Program-made: the position numbers and the translations under genes | Notes under the pieces: generated by a model | What the model was told of the DNA's origin: nothing | The model's database searches: none | The model's input: only the letters and a program-made list of their open reading frames with translations | Shown here: positions 14,599-23,748 of the stretch, piece by piece | How the letters are laid out: every line of letters begins with the position of its first letter | Position numbering within the stretch: position 1 is the stretch's first letter | NCBI GenBank assembly: GCA_030529095.1 | Contig: JAUMXN010000005.1 | Location: 1-44,336, forward strand | From: Candidatus Saccharimonadota bacterium | GTDB lineage: Bacteria; Patescibacteriota; Saccharimonadia; Saccharimonadales; Saccharimonadaceae | Length of the DNA stretch: 44,336 nt | Reading direction: 5' to 3'

Positions 14599-17538
14599 AT
14601 GGATGATTCTGATTTTGATGGCAGTCCAGAGTTAGGTGCCAGCGCGCCAAACAATCCAGTCCGACAATCCGAAAGCGACAGTATGACGCCATCATTTTTG
14701 CATACTCCAAGCAAGGCTGAAAACGACGCTTCGCGTCCGGCTCACCTTGGCCCGGCCGCCGATCTCAAAAAATCAGAAGATGCCGCCGCTAAAAACGGTG
14801 CTGGCGAAAAAGCTACCGGCAAAGAAGGTGCCGCTAGTATAGCTAAAGGTGCCGCAGGCGATAAAGCTCAGGGCGCTACCGGCTCTGCCAAACTTGCCGA
14901 AAAAATGGGTGCCGCCACCCCAATGAAGTTCCTCAATAAAGTCACTGGTAAAAAAGGCAAAACCAATCAAAAAGGTTTCATGAAAAAAACCACCGCGACT
15001 ATTTTTACATTCATAGCTCTAACTGGCGGGCTCGCCGGTTTTTCGCTCTTTGGGCAAACCATGCAGGGCTTTTCCTATGTCAACAACTTGATTAAAAACT
15101 TCGATCGCAGTAGTTTCTCGATGCACAACCGCGTTGTTACTACACTGCGTTCTGTTTTGAAGGAAAATAAAAAAGCTACTCCAGAACTTCAGACCAACCT
15201 CAAGCAAGTAGGTGTTGAAGTTGATACGGACGAGGCGGGGAATGTCAAAGGCTACGAATATGATGGTGGTGACGGCACTGTCAAAAAAATCACTGACGTG
15301 GCCGAGCTGGACGCCGCGATGGACACCGATACGAAATTTTCTAGTAAAGTCGCCAAATCTAGCGAAATTATAAATACCCAAACCACATACGGCGAAGTTA
15401 AAACTACGGCCGCTCAGCGTATTGGTTGGGACAAAAACCGTTTCTCCGAATACGATTCGGACGATGCCGATACTAGAACCAGTACTAATGGTGAATTCGA
15501 AGAAATTGCCGCCGGCGAAAAACATGCATACGTGGGTGAAGGTAAGAGCAAATACCACGATAAGGATGGCAATGAAATATCTGAAGACGAATACTATAAA
15601 TTGGATGAAGAATCGCGTGGCAAAATAGAAACAGAAATTAAAGAAGATGATGTAGGGGAAGTCAAATCCAAGGCAGATTACGAAGCCGAAGTCAAAAATA
15701 TTGCTGATTACGATGAAGACACTGGGGAGCTAAAAGTTGGTAAAAAAGTGGAGGCTGAAATCGAAAAACAGAGTTCGACGGGCATATTGGGCACAATGGC
15801 TAAAACTGTTTCTACGGGCGCCTGTCTATTTGCCAAAGTCGGAACGGCGGTTGCGGCGATTACTATTGGTAAACAAATAATGAACGCAATCAACCTTGCC
15901 AGTGGGTATCTAGAAGCTACGCAAAAGTGTCAAGCTGGTGATGGTACTTGTCGCTCGATGCACGACTATCAAAATAGAACCAATAGCGGCGCTTTTTGGA
16001 GTTCAGTATCCATTCAAAGTGTTTTCGGTTCTTCGACGGCAAAAACGCAAAGTGCCGGTATAGGAAATTTGGAAAATATATTTACGAACGGCGATATTGT
16101 TGGAGCTTTAACCGCGGCGCAAGTCTCGATGACGGCATGGAAAGCTTGTACATATTCTCAGCTCATTGCGCAAGGACTTGATGCTATTGAGGATGTTGGT
16201 AGTACTATATTGGCTTTCGTGACCGGCGGTTTTAGTCTTCTTGTTAAATCGGTTGCGAAAGCAGTAATTTTTAGCATGGCAGTCGAGGCCGCCGTTAAAT
16301 ACGCAGTCGGTAAAGTCGTCGACTATGCGATTGAGGCTCTCGGTATCGATGAAATTACCGATATGGCCAAAGCTATCGGCGGCGATTATACTACAATGGG
16401 TTCCAAGAAGATACTTTCGACAATGGGGCAGAGTGTTGGGCACTCTACTGCTACCGCAGAAAAAGTAGCAGAGTTTAGTCGATACGCCAACGAAGTCGTC
16501 GCGCTAAGAGCGGAGTACGATCGGGACAATCTAAGTCCGTTTGATGCCTCGTCGCCATATACGTTTATAGGAACAATCATAGATTCGTTATCAAAATTCT
16601 CGGTGCTAAATTCTGCTAACAGTTCACCAATAATGAGGATTATGAACTCTGCCAGTTCCGTGGTGTCGAGTTCAATAGTCAGCCTGCTCCCGCAAGCTGC
16701 AGCTTCGCCATATTATGATAGCGCAAGTACACCGGGCAACTGCCCGATCACTAATAATATTGGCGCCGCCGCAGATGCTAACAACTGCTTCCCGTATTAC
16801 ATCGCCGATGTGGATTCATTCGGAATTAGCTATGAAAGCGCGGTTGATAATTTGTGTGGACGGGAGGTACTTAAGTGTGAAGACGGCAACACTAAAGTAG
16901 CTATTATTGGGGCTGAGGAGCCAAACATTAAAGAGTTCGTAGTATATTCGACTCAACGCGACGTTCATCCTGGCCTTGAAGACGCTAATATTGCCGCTGA
17001 GGATCACATACTTCAATCTGGAAACGACAAAATCGATAGCTTCGTTAGCAAAATTCCAGGCATCGGATCGGCGATCGATTCAATTAATGCTGGTATAGAT
17101 GCTAGAAATGTAGGTAAGATTTTTGGGTCAGACTATGTCATTGGCGGCGAAAATTGGGAAAAAGAAGAAAATAAAAAATTGTACACTGCTGCCGAGGCAT
17201 ACATGGAACTTGATACCGTCTACACGCAGCTTGGTTTAATAGAAAACTCCGCCGTCGCTGAGCTTCTGAATGATTACTATGATAAAAACCCAATTGATAA
17301 TAGCTATGAGGGGACTCTGGCCCGCTTTTCCGGCTTAACTAAAGAAGAGGTTACTAGCACTTTAGCCTATATGGATTACATTGAAGCTGTTAACGAATAT
17401 CAACCAGCAGTGAGCTACGTATTTGGTGCTCCGGCTGAAAAGCCTATCGTCGTGGACGGTGGAGATAGCCATCAGGACGGCATACTAAAAACGGAGATCA
17501 CCTACTATGATCTCCGCAGCTTAAATTTTGTAGCTTAG
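14599..17538 (+). CDS. Large membrane/surface protein of unknown function (979 aa)
   Basis: I do not recognise the family. Residues 1-128 are disordered and cytoplasmic in character, with an Ala/Lys/Gly-rich stretch at about 55-105. A membrane span is at about 131-152 (TATIFTFIALTGGLAGFSLF). Residues 160-390 are acidic and Lys-rich. Further hydrophobic stretches lie near 394-432, 517-580 and 674-700, the second containing several Ala/Val-rich helices. A Cys-containing region follows near 710-770 and the rest looks globular. The layout resembles polytopic secretion or surface components, but no motif assigns it. Codon choice is looser than in the ribosomal genes (more AGA, ATA and CTA). The stop is one base from that of the convergent lipoprotein gene. 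Confidence 0.85.
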   Translation: MDDSDFDGSPELGASAPNNPVRQSESDSMTPSFLHTPSKAENDASRPAHLGPAADLKKSEDAAAKNGAGEKATGKEGAASIAKGAAGDKAQGATGSAKLAEKMGAATPMKFLNKVTGKKGKTNQKGFMKKTTATIFTFIALTGGLAGFSLFGQTMQGFSYVNNLIKNFDRSSFSMHNRVVTTLRSVLKENKKATPELQTNLKQVGVEVDTDEAGNVKGYEYDGGDGTVKKITDVAELDAAMDTDTKFSSKVAKSSEIINTQTTYGEVKTTAAQRIGWDKNRFSEYDSDDADTRTSTNGEFEEIAAGEKHAYVGEGKSKYHDKDGNEISEDEYYKLDEESRGKIETEIKEDDVGEVKSKADYEAEVKNIADYDEDTGELKVGKKVEAEIEKQSSTGILGTMAKTVSTGACLFAKVGTAVAAITIGKQIMNAINLASGYLEATQKCQAGDGTCRSMHDYQNRTNSGAFWSSVSIQSVFGSSTAKTQSAGIGNLENIFTNGDIVGALTAAQVSMTAWKACTYSQLIAQGLDAIEDVGSTILAFVTGGFSLLVKSVAKAVIFSMAVEAAVKYAVGKVVDYAIEALGIDEITDMAKAIGGDYTTMGSKKILSTMGQSVGHSTATAEKVAEFSRYANEVVALRAEYDRDNLSPFDASSPYTFIGTIIDSLSKFSVLNSANSSPIMRIMNSASSVVSSSIVSLLPQAAASPYYDSASTPGNCPITNNIGAAADANNCFPYYIADVDSFGISYESAVDNLCGREVLKCEDGNTKVAIIGAEEPNIKEFVVYSTQRDVHPGLEDANIAAEDHILQSGNDKIDSFVSKIPGIGSAIDSINAGIDARNVGKIFGSDYVIGGENWEKEENKKLYTAAEAYMELDTVYTQLGLIENSAVAELLNDYYDKNPIDNSYEGTLARFSGLTKEEVTSTLAYMDYIEAVNEYQPAVSYVFGAPAEKPIVVDGGDSHQDGILKTEITYYDLRSLNFVA
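17487..17516 (-). terminator. Minus-strand terminator of lipoprotein gene, inside the 979-aa coding sequence
   Basis: Nine-base perfect stem CGGAGATCA / TGATCTCCG (17492-17500 with 17508-17516) and 7-base loop; on the minus strand it is followed by T5. It lies in the last codons of the convergent gene, so it terminates the lipoprotein transcript about 25 bases past its stop. Confidence 0.7.
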
Positions 17539-17539
17539 A

Positions 17540-18364
17540 TTATGCCGCCAATGCTAACGGGTCGCCGGTTTTTTGGTCGGCCTTAGCGCGCAGCATTATT
17601 TCGGTGACGCCCAAAGCGGTAGGGCTATAGTGGATATCTGCACAATATTCATACTTACCACTTTCTGGATCCTGCCTGTAGAAAGACATGCCATCATTGG
17701 CAATGCCAGAACTCTCACCGGAACTATAAAAACAAATTAATTCGTCATTTACCCAGTATCGCACATTGTAGCCCATGGTGAATTCTACCGCGATCTCATT
17801 TTTTTTGCCAACCAACGTTGATCCGCCACCGAGGATTTCAATTTCGGAGTTATCGATGCCTAATTCTTCGCAAAGTTTAGTCAAATCAAAATAGCCGTTC
17901 GGCCTTTTTGGTGCACCACCAGGCGTTTCCGACAAAATGTAATTGTCGACATTGATTGCTGGCTCCACGTCTGTATTTTCTGCTCTGTAAACAGGGCAGT
18001 TTTGACCTTGTTCCGGCTCAGCTTTGTTGATTTTTGGCAAATCACCAGTATTTTTCTGAGTTTCCGTAACGATGACGTCATCAGTTTCGATTATTGCATT
18101 GCTAGAACCGTCCGATGAAGTTTTGTCCGGTACGAATTCGGTTGCTGTTGGTTTGCCAGAGTCGTAAGAGTTCCTAGATTCCTTATTATTGGAGTCTTTA
18201 TCGCTACACCCGGCACTTATCATTGAAGCAAGAGCTACGCTGGTTGCTAAAATTTTTCTGCCGAGTCGATCAGGGCTCTTCTTTGGGGCGACGTCCTCAA
18301 AGCCGCCATTAGTAGCATTGTTGTTTGGGGTTGTTGGGGCGCCTTCGCCTGGCATAGCTGTCAT
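17540..18364 (-). CDS. Lipoprotein of unknown function with N-terminal extension
   Basis: The 274-residue product has a lipoprotein signal whose hydrophobic core (ILATSVALASMISAGC) ends in a lipobox SAGC, predicting lipidation at Cys53. It is unusual that about 35 residues rich in Pro, Asn and Gly precede the signal. The mature part has a Ser/Asn/Asp-rich linker and a C-terminal domain (about 135-274) with four Cys and segments such as YFDLTKLCEELG and VEFTMGYNVRYWVNDE; I recognise no family. Start at 18364 behind AAAGGAG; an alternative Met is at residue 4. The leader has a hairpin at 18389-18408. It converges with the 979-residue gene and has its terminator within it. Confidence 0.8.
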   Translation of the reverse strand: MTAMPGEGAPTTPNNNATNGGFEDVAPKKSPDRLGRKILATSVALASMISAGCSDKDSNNKESRNSYDSGKPTATEFVPDKTSSDGSSNAIIETDDVIVTETQKNTGDLPKINKAEPEQGQNCPVYRAENTDVEPAINVDNYILSETPGGAPKRPNGYFDLTKLCEELGIDNSEIEILGGGSTLVGKKNEIAVEFTMGYNVRYWVNDELICFYSSGESSGIANDGMSFYRQDPESGKYEYCADIHYSPTALGVTEIMLRAKADQKTGDPLALAA

Positions 18365-18388
18365 AAAATAAATCTCCTTTTTCGTATG

Positions 18389-18408
18389 GAAGGTTACTTG
18401 CGACCTTC
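18389..18408 (-). promoter_or_regulatory. Leader hairpin upstream of lipoprotein gene
   Basis: Six-base perfect stem GAAGGT / ACCTTC with an 8-base loop in the transcribed leader, just before the AAAGGAG ribosome-binding site. It may affect message stability; no known regulator motif is evident. Confidence 0.4.
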
Positions 18409-18419
18409 ACCTATTCATA

Positions 18420-18447
18420 ATTCTAATGATTATCGGCAATTTTTCAA
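18420..18447 (-). promoter_or_regulatory. Probable promoter of lipoprotein gene
   Basis: On the minus strand TTGAAA (18447-18442), 16-base spacer, TAGAAT (18425-18420), giving a leader of about 50 bases. Confidence 0.55.
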
Positions 18448-18479
18448 GACTGTTAATTATCGCTTTTATATCTTGAAAG

Positions 18480-18488
18480 TGTTATAAT
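18480..18488 (+). promoter_or_regulatory. Leaderless promoter of pheST
   Basis: TGT-TATAAT (-10 at 18483-18488) then 6 bases to the ATG at 18495. The -35 region is poor, so it probably depends on the extended -10. No Shine-Dalgarno. Confidence 0.7.
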
Positions 18489-18494
18489 ATCTTT

Positions 18495-19451
18495 ATGCAA
18501 GAACTCGAGAAATTAAAATCTGAATTAAAGGCTTTAAACGCCGAATATGCCAAAATCAAAACTATCCCAGCGGAGCAGCGTGCCGAATTTGGTCGCGAGA
18601 TGAACGCCAAGAAAACTGCGCTCATGAATGCTATCGCCGAGGCCGAGGCTGCCGCACTCGAGTCGGAAGTCGAGCCTCTTGATATTACTGCACCAACTGC
18701 CCCAAACCAAAAAATGCCACAGTTTCTTGCTGCTGAGCAGGGTTCTAGGCATCCACTCATGACCGAGCTCGATCGCGTGATCGAAATTTACCAAATGATG
18801 GGCTTTGATGTGGTTGAGCCACGCCAGCTTGACGACGAGTTCCACATGTTTGACAGTTTGAACTTCTCGAAGGGTCATCCAGCGCGCGATGGTTATGACA
18901 CTTTCCGTACGGAAGAAGGTTTTATCCCGCCAGCCCACACTTCTACTATGCAACACCGAGTTCTTAAAGCTTACAAAAAGAATCTTGAAGAAGGCAAAAA
19001 TATCGCCGTCGTGGTGCCGGGCCGTGTCTTTAGAAACGAAGATGTCGACGCTACCCATGAGCACACTTTCTATCAATGCGAAGGTGTGTATGTCTCAAAA
19101 GATTGTACGCTTGGCAACATGCTTGGTATTTTGCGTGAATTCTTCGAAAAATATTACGAACAAAAACTCGACATTTCTACCCAACCGGGCTACTTCCCAT
19201 TCACCGAACCATCACTCGAATTTAAGATTGAAAAACCAAAAACCCTCGGCGGCAAAAAAGGCGAATTTATCGAAATGCTTGGCTGTGGCATGATCCATCC
19301 GAACGTGCTCAAAATGGCTGGTATCGACCCAACCGTCTATCATGGCTTTGCCTGGGGCGGCGGTATTGACCGCTTAGTGATGCTTCGCTATGGGCTTAAA
19401 GATGTACGCTATTTCGAATCTGGCAAACTTAATTTCTTGAAGGAGTTTTAA
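18495..19451 (+). CDS. pheS: Phenylalanyl-tRNA synthetase alpha subunit
   Basis: Catalytic class-II subunit of the alpha2beta2 enzyme that charges tRNA-Phe. The 318 residues have an N-terminal coiled-coil tRNA arm (about 1-55), motif 1 around HPLMTELDRVIEIYQMMGF, motif 2 around PGRVFRNEDVDATHEHTFYQ and motif 3 GFAWGGGIDRLVMLRYGL. It is slightly shorter than the E. coli protein. Predicted to start on a leaderless mRNA; pheT follows one base after the stop, with its own AAGGAG inside the end of pheS. Confidence 0.96.
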   Translation: MQELEKLKSELKALNAEYAKIKTIPAEQRAEFGREMNAKKTALMNAIAEAEAAALESEVEPLDITAPTAPNQKMPQFLAAEQGSRHPLMTELDRVIEIYQMMGFDVVEPRQLDDEFHMFDSLNFSKGHPARDGYDTFRTEEGFIPPAHTSTMQHRVLKAYKKNLEEGKNIAVVVPGRVFRNEDVDATHEHTFYQCEGVYVSKDCTLGNMLGILREFFEKYYEQKLDISTQPGYFPFTEPSLEFKIEKPKTLGGKKGEFIEMLGCGMIHPNVLKMAGIDPTVYHGFAWGGGIDRLVMLRYGLKDVRYFESGKLNFLKEF

Positions 19452-19452
19452 A

Positions 19453-21840
19453 ATGAAAATTTCACTAAATTGGCTCAAGAAATATGTTGATATCAACGTT
19501 GATAATGCCGAGCTCGAAAAGCTTATCGACTCACGCTTAGTTGAAATCGAAGAAATCATCGACGAATCCACCAAGTACGATAATATCTTTGTCGCAAAAG
19601 TCGTAGAGTGTGAAGCCATTCCAGAAACCCACCTTCATCTTTGCAAAATTGACGCCGGCAAACACGAACTCGCTGGCGAAGATGGGCTAGTACAGGTAGT
19701 TTGTGGCGCACCAAACGTGCACACTGGCATGCTCGCGGCTTGGATTGCTCCAGGCGCTATCGTCCCGCAAAGCGTCCACGAAGATGCTCCATTTGTAATC
19801 GGCAAACGCAAAATGCTTGGCAAATATGATTCTTACGGTATGCTAGCCGGCGCCGACGAGCTAGATTTTGGCGATGACCATAGCGGTATCGTTGAAATCG
19901 ACCCAGCGGGTGCTCAGCCGGGCGACAAACTTACTGATGTTTTCGAACTAAACGACGTCATTTTGGATATTGAAAACAAATCCCTCACTCACCGTCCAGA
20001 CTGTTTTGGTTTGATCGGCTTTGCCAGGGAAGTAGCTGGCGTGCTTGGCCAGAAGTTCGTTTCTCAGCCACTCGAAGAAACCACCGACTTCAAAAAACTC
20101 GGCGTTGCAATTGCGAGTAAAGATATTTGCCCGCGCTATTCTGCAGTAGTTTTGAAAAAGCACGGGGAATTAAAGAAAAAATATCTCACCAAAGCCGACA
20201 CAATGCTAGCCAAGTCTGGCATGCGCCCAGTCGATCCAGTCGTAGATGTAACAAATTATCTCATGCTGCTCACTGGCCAACCTTTGCATGCTTTTGACTA
20301 CGATAAGTTCCTTGCCGTTGGCGGCACTACCGAACCAAAAGTTGGCGTGCGTCTCGCTAAAGCTGGCGAAAAACTTGTGCTCCTAGACGACACCGAAATC
20401 GAACTCGTCGATACAGACATCGTGATCACCAGTAACGATGTGCCAGTCGCACTTGCCGGTGCGATGGGCGGCAAGTCTACCATGATCGACGAAAATACCA
20501 AGAATGTTATTATCGAATCCGCTACTTTTAGCCTATTTAATCTTCGCAAGACCCAGATGGCACACGGTATTTTCTCCGAAGCCATCACCCGCTTTACCAA
20601 GGGCCAGCCAGCTTATCAGACTTTACCAGTCGCACTAGAATGCGCAAAATTACTTAGCCAAGGCTTTGAAATTGCCGAAGTGATCGATTCTGGCTACGCT
20701 CCAGAGAAGAATGTTGTAAAAATTACAACAGATGAAATTAATGATTTGCTTGGCACCAACTATTCCGAAGCCGAAATTATTAAAACGTTGGAAAATGTCG
20801 AATTTGCTGTCGAGAAGAGCGCAGATGGCTTAACTGTCGCGGCTCCAGCTTGGCGTACTGATATTCACATTAAGGAGGACATCATTGAAGAAGTCGGCCG
20901 CCTCAACGGCTACGACAATATCGCACCAGTTCTTCCAGCTCACGCTACGGCCGAAAAGAACAAAATGGTGGAGACTAAATCTCAAATCCGCAACTTCTTT
21001 AGCTTAACCGGCGCCAACGAGCTTTTGACCTACACTTTCGTCCACGGTGATTTGCTCGAAAAAGTCGGCCAGGACGTCAAGAACTCCTATCGTCTCGTCA
21101 ACTCGATTTCGCCAGATCTACAATATCTCCGCCAGCAAATTGTTCCGTCTTTGCTCGTTAAGGCTTACGAAAATCTCAAGGCCAAACATTCGAGTTTTGC
21201 ATTATTCGAAATGAATCAGACGTTCTCGCGCAGCACCGGTGTCGATAAAGATGGCGTCCCAATCGCCAATAATAACCTCGCTATGGTTGTCGTCGATAAT
21301 TCCGAAGAGACCAAATATTATCTTGCTAAAAAATACATCGAAGAACTTGGCAAAAAACTCGGCATCACCCTTTCGTTCAAGAAATTTGTGCCAGTGCCAA
21401 AAGAAGCCTTCTACGAGCCAAAGCGCAGCGCCAGTATTTATATCGGCGACAAAATCGTTGGCTGCATTGGTGAAATCAAATATAGCGTCCTAAATAAACT
21501 CAAACTTCCACGCGGCGTTGCGGCATTCGAAATTAGCCTCGAGGCTTTGACCGAATTCGCCACTCTCAAAAAGACGGCTTCCGAAATCAGCGACTATCCA
21601 ACCGTTTCGCGCGATATTACTATTGTTACAGACGCTCCATACGAAACCGTTTTGGAAAAACTTCAGGCTAAACTCCAGGCTCGCGATCTCGTCTTTAAAC
21701 TCACGCCAACTTCGATCTATCAGGCCGAAGGCGCAGACAAACCAAGCCTCAGCTTCCACCTTGAATTTGCCGACAAGAACAAAACTCTAGAATCGGCCGA
21801 GATTCTTGCCATCATGGATGAGCTCGAAAAAGCCGCCTAA
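19453..21840 (+). CDS. pheT: Phenylalanyl-tRNA synthetase beta subunit
   Basis: The 795-residue subunit follows the full bacterial domain order: N-terminal MKISLNWLKKYVDI, tRNA-binding (OB) domain about 42-150, B3/B4 editing region around 200-390 with RPVDPVVDVTNYLM and MGGKSTMIDE, B5 domain (about 405-475), catalytic-like core, and the C-terminal ferredoxin-fold anticodon-binding domain (about 700-795, SDYPTVSRDITIV). Normal length (E. coli 795). AAGGAG in the end of pheS is the ribosome-binding site. No clear terminator follows. Confidence 0.96.
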   Translation: MKISLNWLKKYVDINVDNAELEKLIDSRLVEIEEIIDESTKYDNIFVAKVVECEAIPETHLHLCKIDAGKHELAGEDGLVQVVCGAPNVHTGMLAAWIAPGAIVPQSVHEDAPFVIGKRKMLGKYDSYGMLAGADELDFGDDHSGIVEIDPAGAQPGDKLTDVFELNDVILDIENKSLTHRPDCFGLIGFAREVAGVLGQKFVSQPLEETTDFKKLGVAIASKDICPRYSAVVLKKHGELKKKYLTKADTMLAKSGMRPVDPVVDVTNYLMLLTGQPLHAFDYDKFLAVGGTTEPKVGVRLAKAGEKLVLLDDTEIELVDTDIVITSNDVPVALAGAMGGKSTMIDENTKNVIIESATFSLFNLRKTQMAHGIFSEAITRFTKGQPAYQTLPVALECAKLLSQGFEIAEVIDSGYAPEKNVVKITTDEINDLLGTNYSEAEIIKTLENVEFAVEKSADGLTVAAPAWRTDIHIKEDIIEEVGRLNGYDNIAPVLPAHATAEKNKMVETKSQIRNFFSLTGANELLTYTFVHGDLLEKVGQDVKNSYRLVNSISPDLQYLRQQIVPSLLVKAYENLKAKHSSFALFEMNQTFSRSTGVDKDGVPIANNNLAMVVVDNSEETKYYLAKKYIEELGKKLGITLSFKKFVPVPKEAFYEPKRSASIYIGDKIVGCIGEIKYSVLNKLKLPRGVAAFEISLEALTEFATLKKTASEISDYPTVSRDITIVTDAPYETVLEKLQAKLQARDLVFKLTPTSIYQAEGADKPSLSFHLEFADKNKTLESAEILAIMDELEKAA

Positions 21841-21874
21841 AAAGTCCCAAAAATTTCGCTAGTCATAATACTTA

Positions 21875-21883
21875 TGTTATAAT
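21875..21883 (+). promoter_or_regulatory. Extended -10 promoter of ftsEX
   Basis: TGT-TATAAT (-10 at 21878-21883) with 10 bases to the ftsE ATG at 21894; the transcript leader would be only about 3-4 bases. No Shine-Dalgarno. Confidence 0.6.
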
Positions 21884-21893
21884 AATAAATGTT

Positions 21894-22658
21894 ATGATTT
21901 TGTTTGATCGCGTTACGAAATTGTACCCTGGTGACGAACGTCCAGCACTCGACGATGTTTCTTTGCACATCGAGCCAAACGAATTCGTCTTCCTTGTCGG
22001 TGTGTCTGGCGCGGGCAAATCAACTCTTATGAAAATGATCACCAAGGAGGAAACTCCAGATTCCGGCAAGATTATCATTGGTGGCATCGATCTTGATTTT
22101 GTTAAAAAACGCCACATTCCAGAATATCGCCGCAGGCTCGGTGTGGTTTTTCAGGATTTCAAACTTTTGCCACGCCGCACCGTTTATGAAAACGTCGCTT
22201 TCGCCCTCGAAATCGCTGGTATGAGTAGCAAAGACATTGCTAAGACTGTGCCGAAAGTGCTCGAACTTGTTGGCTTGTCTGATCAGGCCAAGAAATTCCC
22301 AGATCAAATCTCGGGTGGCCAAAGGCAGCGTGTTTCGATTGCGCGTTCTGTGGCGCGCCAGCCAAAGATTTTGATTGCTGATGAGCCTACCGGCCAGCTC
22401 GACAAACTTACCACCGAAGAAATTATCGATATTTTGAAGAAAATTAACGACTTTGGTACCACGATTTTGGTTACGACTCACAACGAAGAAATTGTGAACA
22501 ATTTGCAAAAGCGCGTGATTACATTGAAAGATGGCCGCATCGTAAATGATCAAAAGAACCACGGCATTTATAAGCTCGATGAAACTCCAGCGCCAAAACA
22601 GCCGTCCAGAGCCGTGCGCACCCCAGGGCATGCTTTAAGAATGAAAAAGGTAATTTAA
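21894..22658 (+). CDS. ftsE: Cell-division ABC transporter ATP-binding protein FtsE
   Basis: ATPase that, with FtsX, controls peptidoglycan hydrolases at the division site. The 254 residues show Walker A GVSGAGKST at about 36-44, the Q-loop VVFQDF, the signature SGGQRQR, Walker B ILIADEPT, the D-loop GQLD (usually GNLD) and the switch His in VTTHN. The C-terminus has an extra basic tail of about 30 residues past the usual end. A near-leaderless start is likely. ftsX begins immediately after the stop. Confidence 0.94.
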   Translation: MILFDRVTKLYPGDERPALDDVSLHIEPNEFVFLVGVSGAGKSTLMKMITKEETPDSGKIIIGGIDLDFVKKRHIPEYRRRLGVVFQDFKLLPRRTVYENVAFALEIAGMSSKDIAKTVPKVLELVGLSDQAKKFPDQISGGQRQRVSIARSVARQPKILIADEPTGQLDKLTTEEIIDILKKINDFGTTILVTTHNEEIVNNLQKRVITLKDGRIVNDQKNHGIYKLDETPAPKQPSRAVRTPGHALRMKKVI

Positions 22659-23711
22659 ATGACAGACGAAAACAAAGTGGTAGACCAAAAACCAAAAACC
22701 AAAAAATCGCTTAAGGGTGTAGCTAAAGCTAAGCTCAAAACCATGAAGCGCAGCAGCACCAAACATCCAGTGCGCGAAAAATCCCGCATCGTTAAATATG
22801 GTGCGATTGGTTTTACTCGTAATATCTGGCTTTCTACCGCCGCGACTGCCGTTATGACCTTGACGCTGTTTATTTTATTCCTCACTGTTGTTGCCAGCAT
22901 TATTCTCTCTAATACGGCCGACGCAATGCGCGAGAAGATTGATATTACCGTTTACTTCAAGCCTGGCACTTCCGAAACTACATTAAAAACTCTCGAAGAA
23001 AAAATGGCTGCCGATTCCAATGTGAAATCCGTCGAGACCGCTACGTCGCAAGAAGAATACGACAAATTTATTAGCGAGCACCAAGACAACAAAGAGCTTC
23101 TCGAAGTCGTCAAAGAAGACGACATGCGTGAAATTATGATTTCTCAGATGCAATCCACTATGCGTATCAAGGCGCATAACGTAGATGATCTCTCGAGCAT
23201 TAAGAATCTTGTTGAGAACGAAAAGATTTTCCAGGACAATCTCGATTCTAAAAAGGCCCCAACCTACAATGTCAACCAAATCGAAATCGCCACCATTACC
23301 ACCTGGGCGAAGATCGCTAGAACCAGCGGCATCATCTTAGGTATCGTATTTCTGGTGATTTCGGTGCTCATTATCTTCAGTACGATTCGTCTTTCAATCT
23401 TTAGCCGTCGTGAAGAAATTTATATGATGAAACTAGTTGGCGCTAGCAAAGGCTTCACTCGTGGGCCATTCATCGTTGAGGCCGAGATTTGCGGTGTGAT
23501 TGCCGCTATTTTAGCCGCCACAATTAGCTACTTCTTCTTTAATCTCTTGGCCCCAAGGCTCTCTAACTACGGCATTAATACCGATTCGATCGCCAACGTC
23601 CTGGCGTCCAACAAATTAATCCTGATTTATATTGCGTTTATCATTGCCGGCGTGGCCATCGGCAGCGTCTCGGCTCGCCTCGCTGTTAAGAAGTATTTAA
23701 ACAAAGCGTAA
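22659..23711 (+). CDS. ftsX: Cell-division membrane protein FtsX
   Basis: The 350-residue permease-like partner of FtsE. A basic cytoplasmic N-terminus (1-57) leads to a first span (about 58-83), a large outside loop (about 84-205) that in other bacteria binds the hydrolase, then three more spans near 213-237, 265-292 and 325-345. The FSRREEIYMMKLVGASKGFTRGPF cytoplasmic segment is shared with FtsX proteins. It abuts ftsE without a gap. The gene two further steps down the cluster encodes the hydrolase-like partner. Confidence 0.93.
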   Translation: MTDENKVVDQKPKTKKSLKGVAKAKLKTMKRSSTKHPVREKSRIVKYGAIGFTRNIWLSTAATAVMTLTLFILFLTVVASIILSNTADAMREKIDITVYFKPGTSETTLKTLEEKMAADSNVKSVETATSQEEYDKFISEHQDNKELLEVVKEDDMREIMISQMQSTMRIKAHNVDDLSSIKNLVENEKIFQDNLDSKKAPTYNVNQIEIATITTWAKIARTSGIILGIVFLVISVLIIFSTIRLSIFSRREEIYMMKLVGASKGFTRGPFIVEAEICGVIAAILAATISYFFFNLLAPRLSNYGINTDSIANVLASNKLILIYIAFIIAGVAIGSVSARLAVKKYLNKA

Positions 23712-23713
23712 GC

Positions 23714-23742
23714 TTTACAAAAACAAAAATTTATGCTATATA
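23714..23742 (+). promoter_or_regulatory. Leaderless promoter of CHAP hydrolase gene
   Basis: TTTACA (23714-23719), 17-base spacer, TGC-TATATA (-10 at 23737-23742), 6 bases, ATG at 23749. Confidence 0.75.
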
Positions 23743-23748
23743 TTAATT

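Noticed and set aside
19453-21840. Possible frameshift or truncation in pheT
   Set aside because: All bacterial PheT domains are present in order at standard length.
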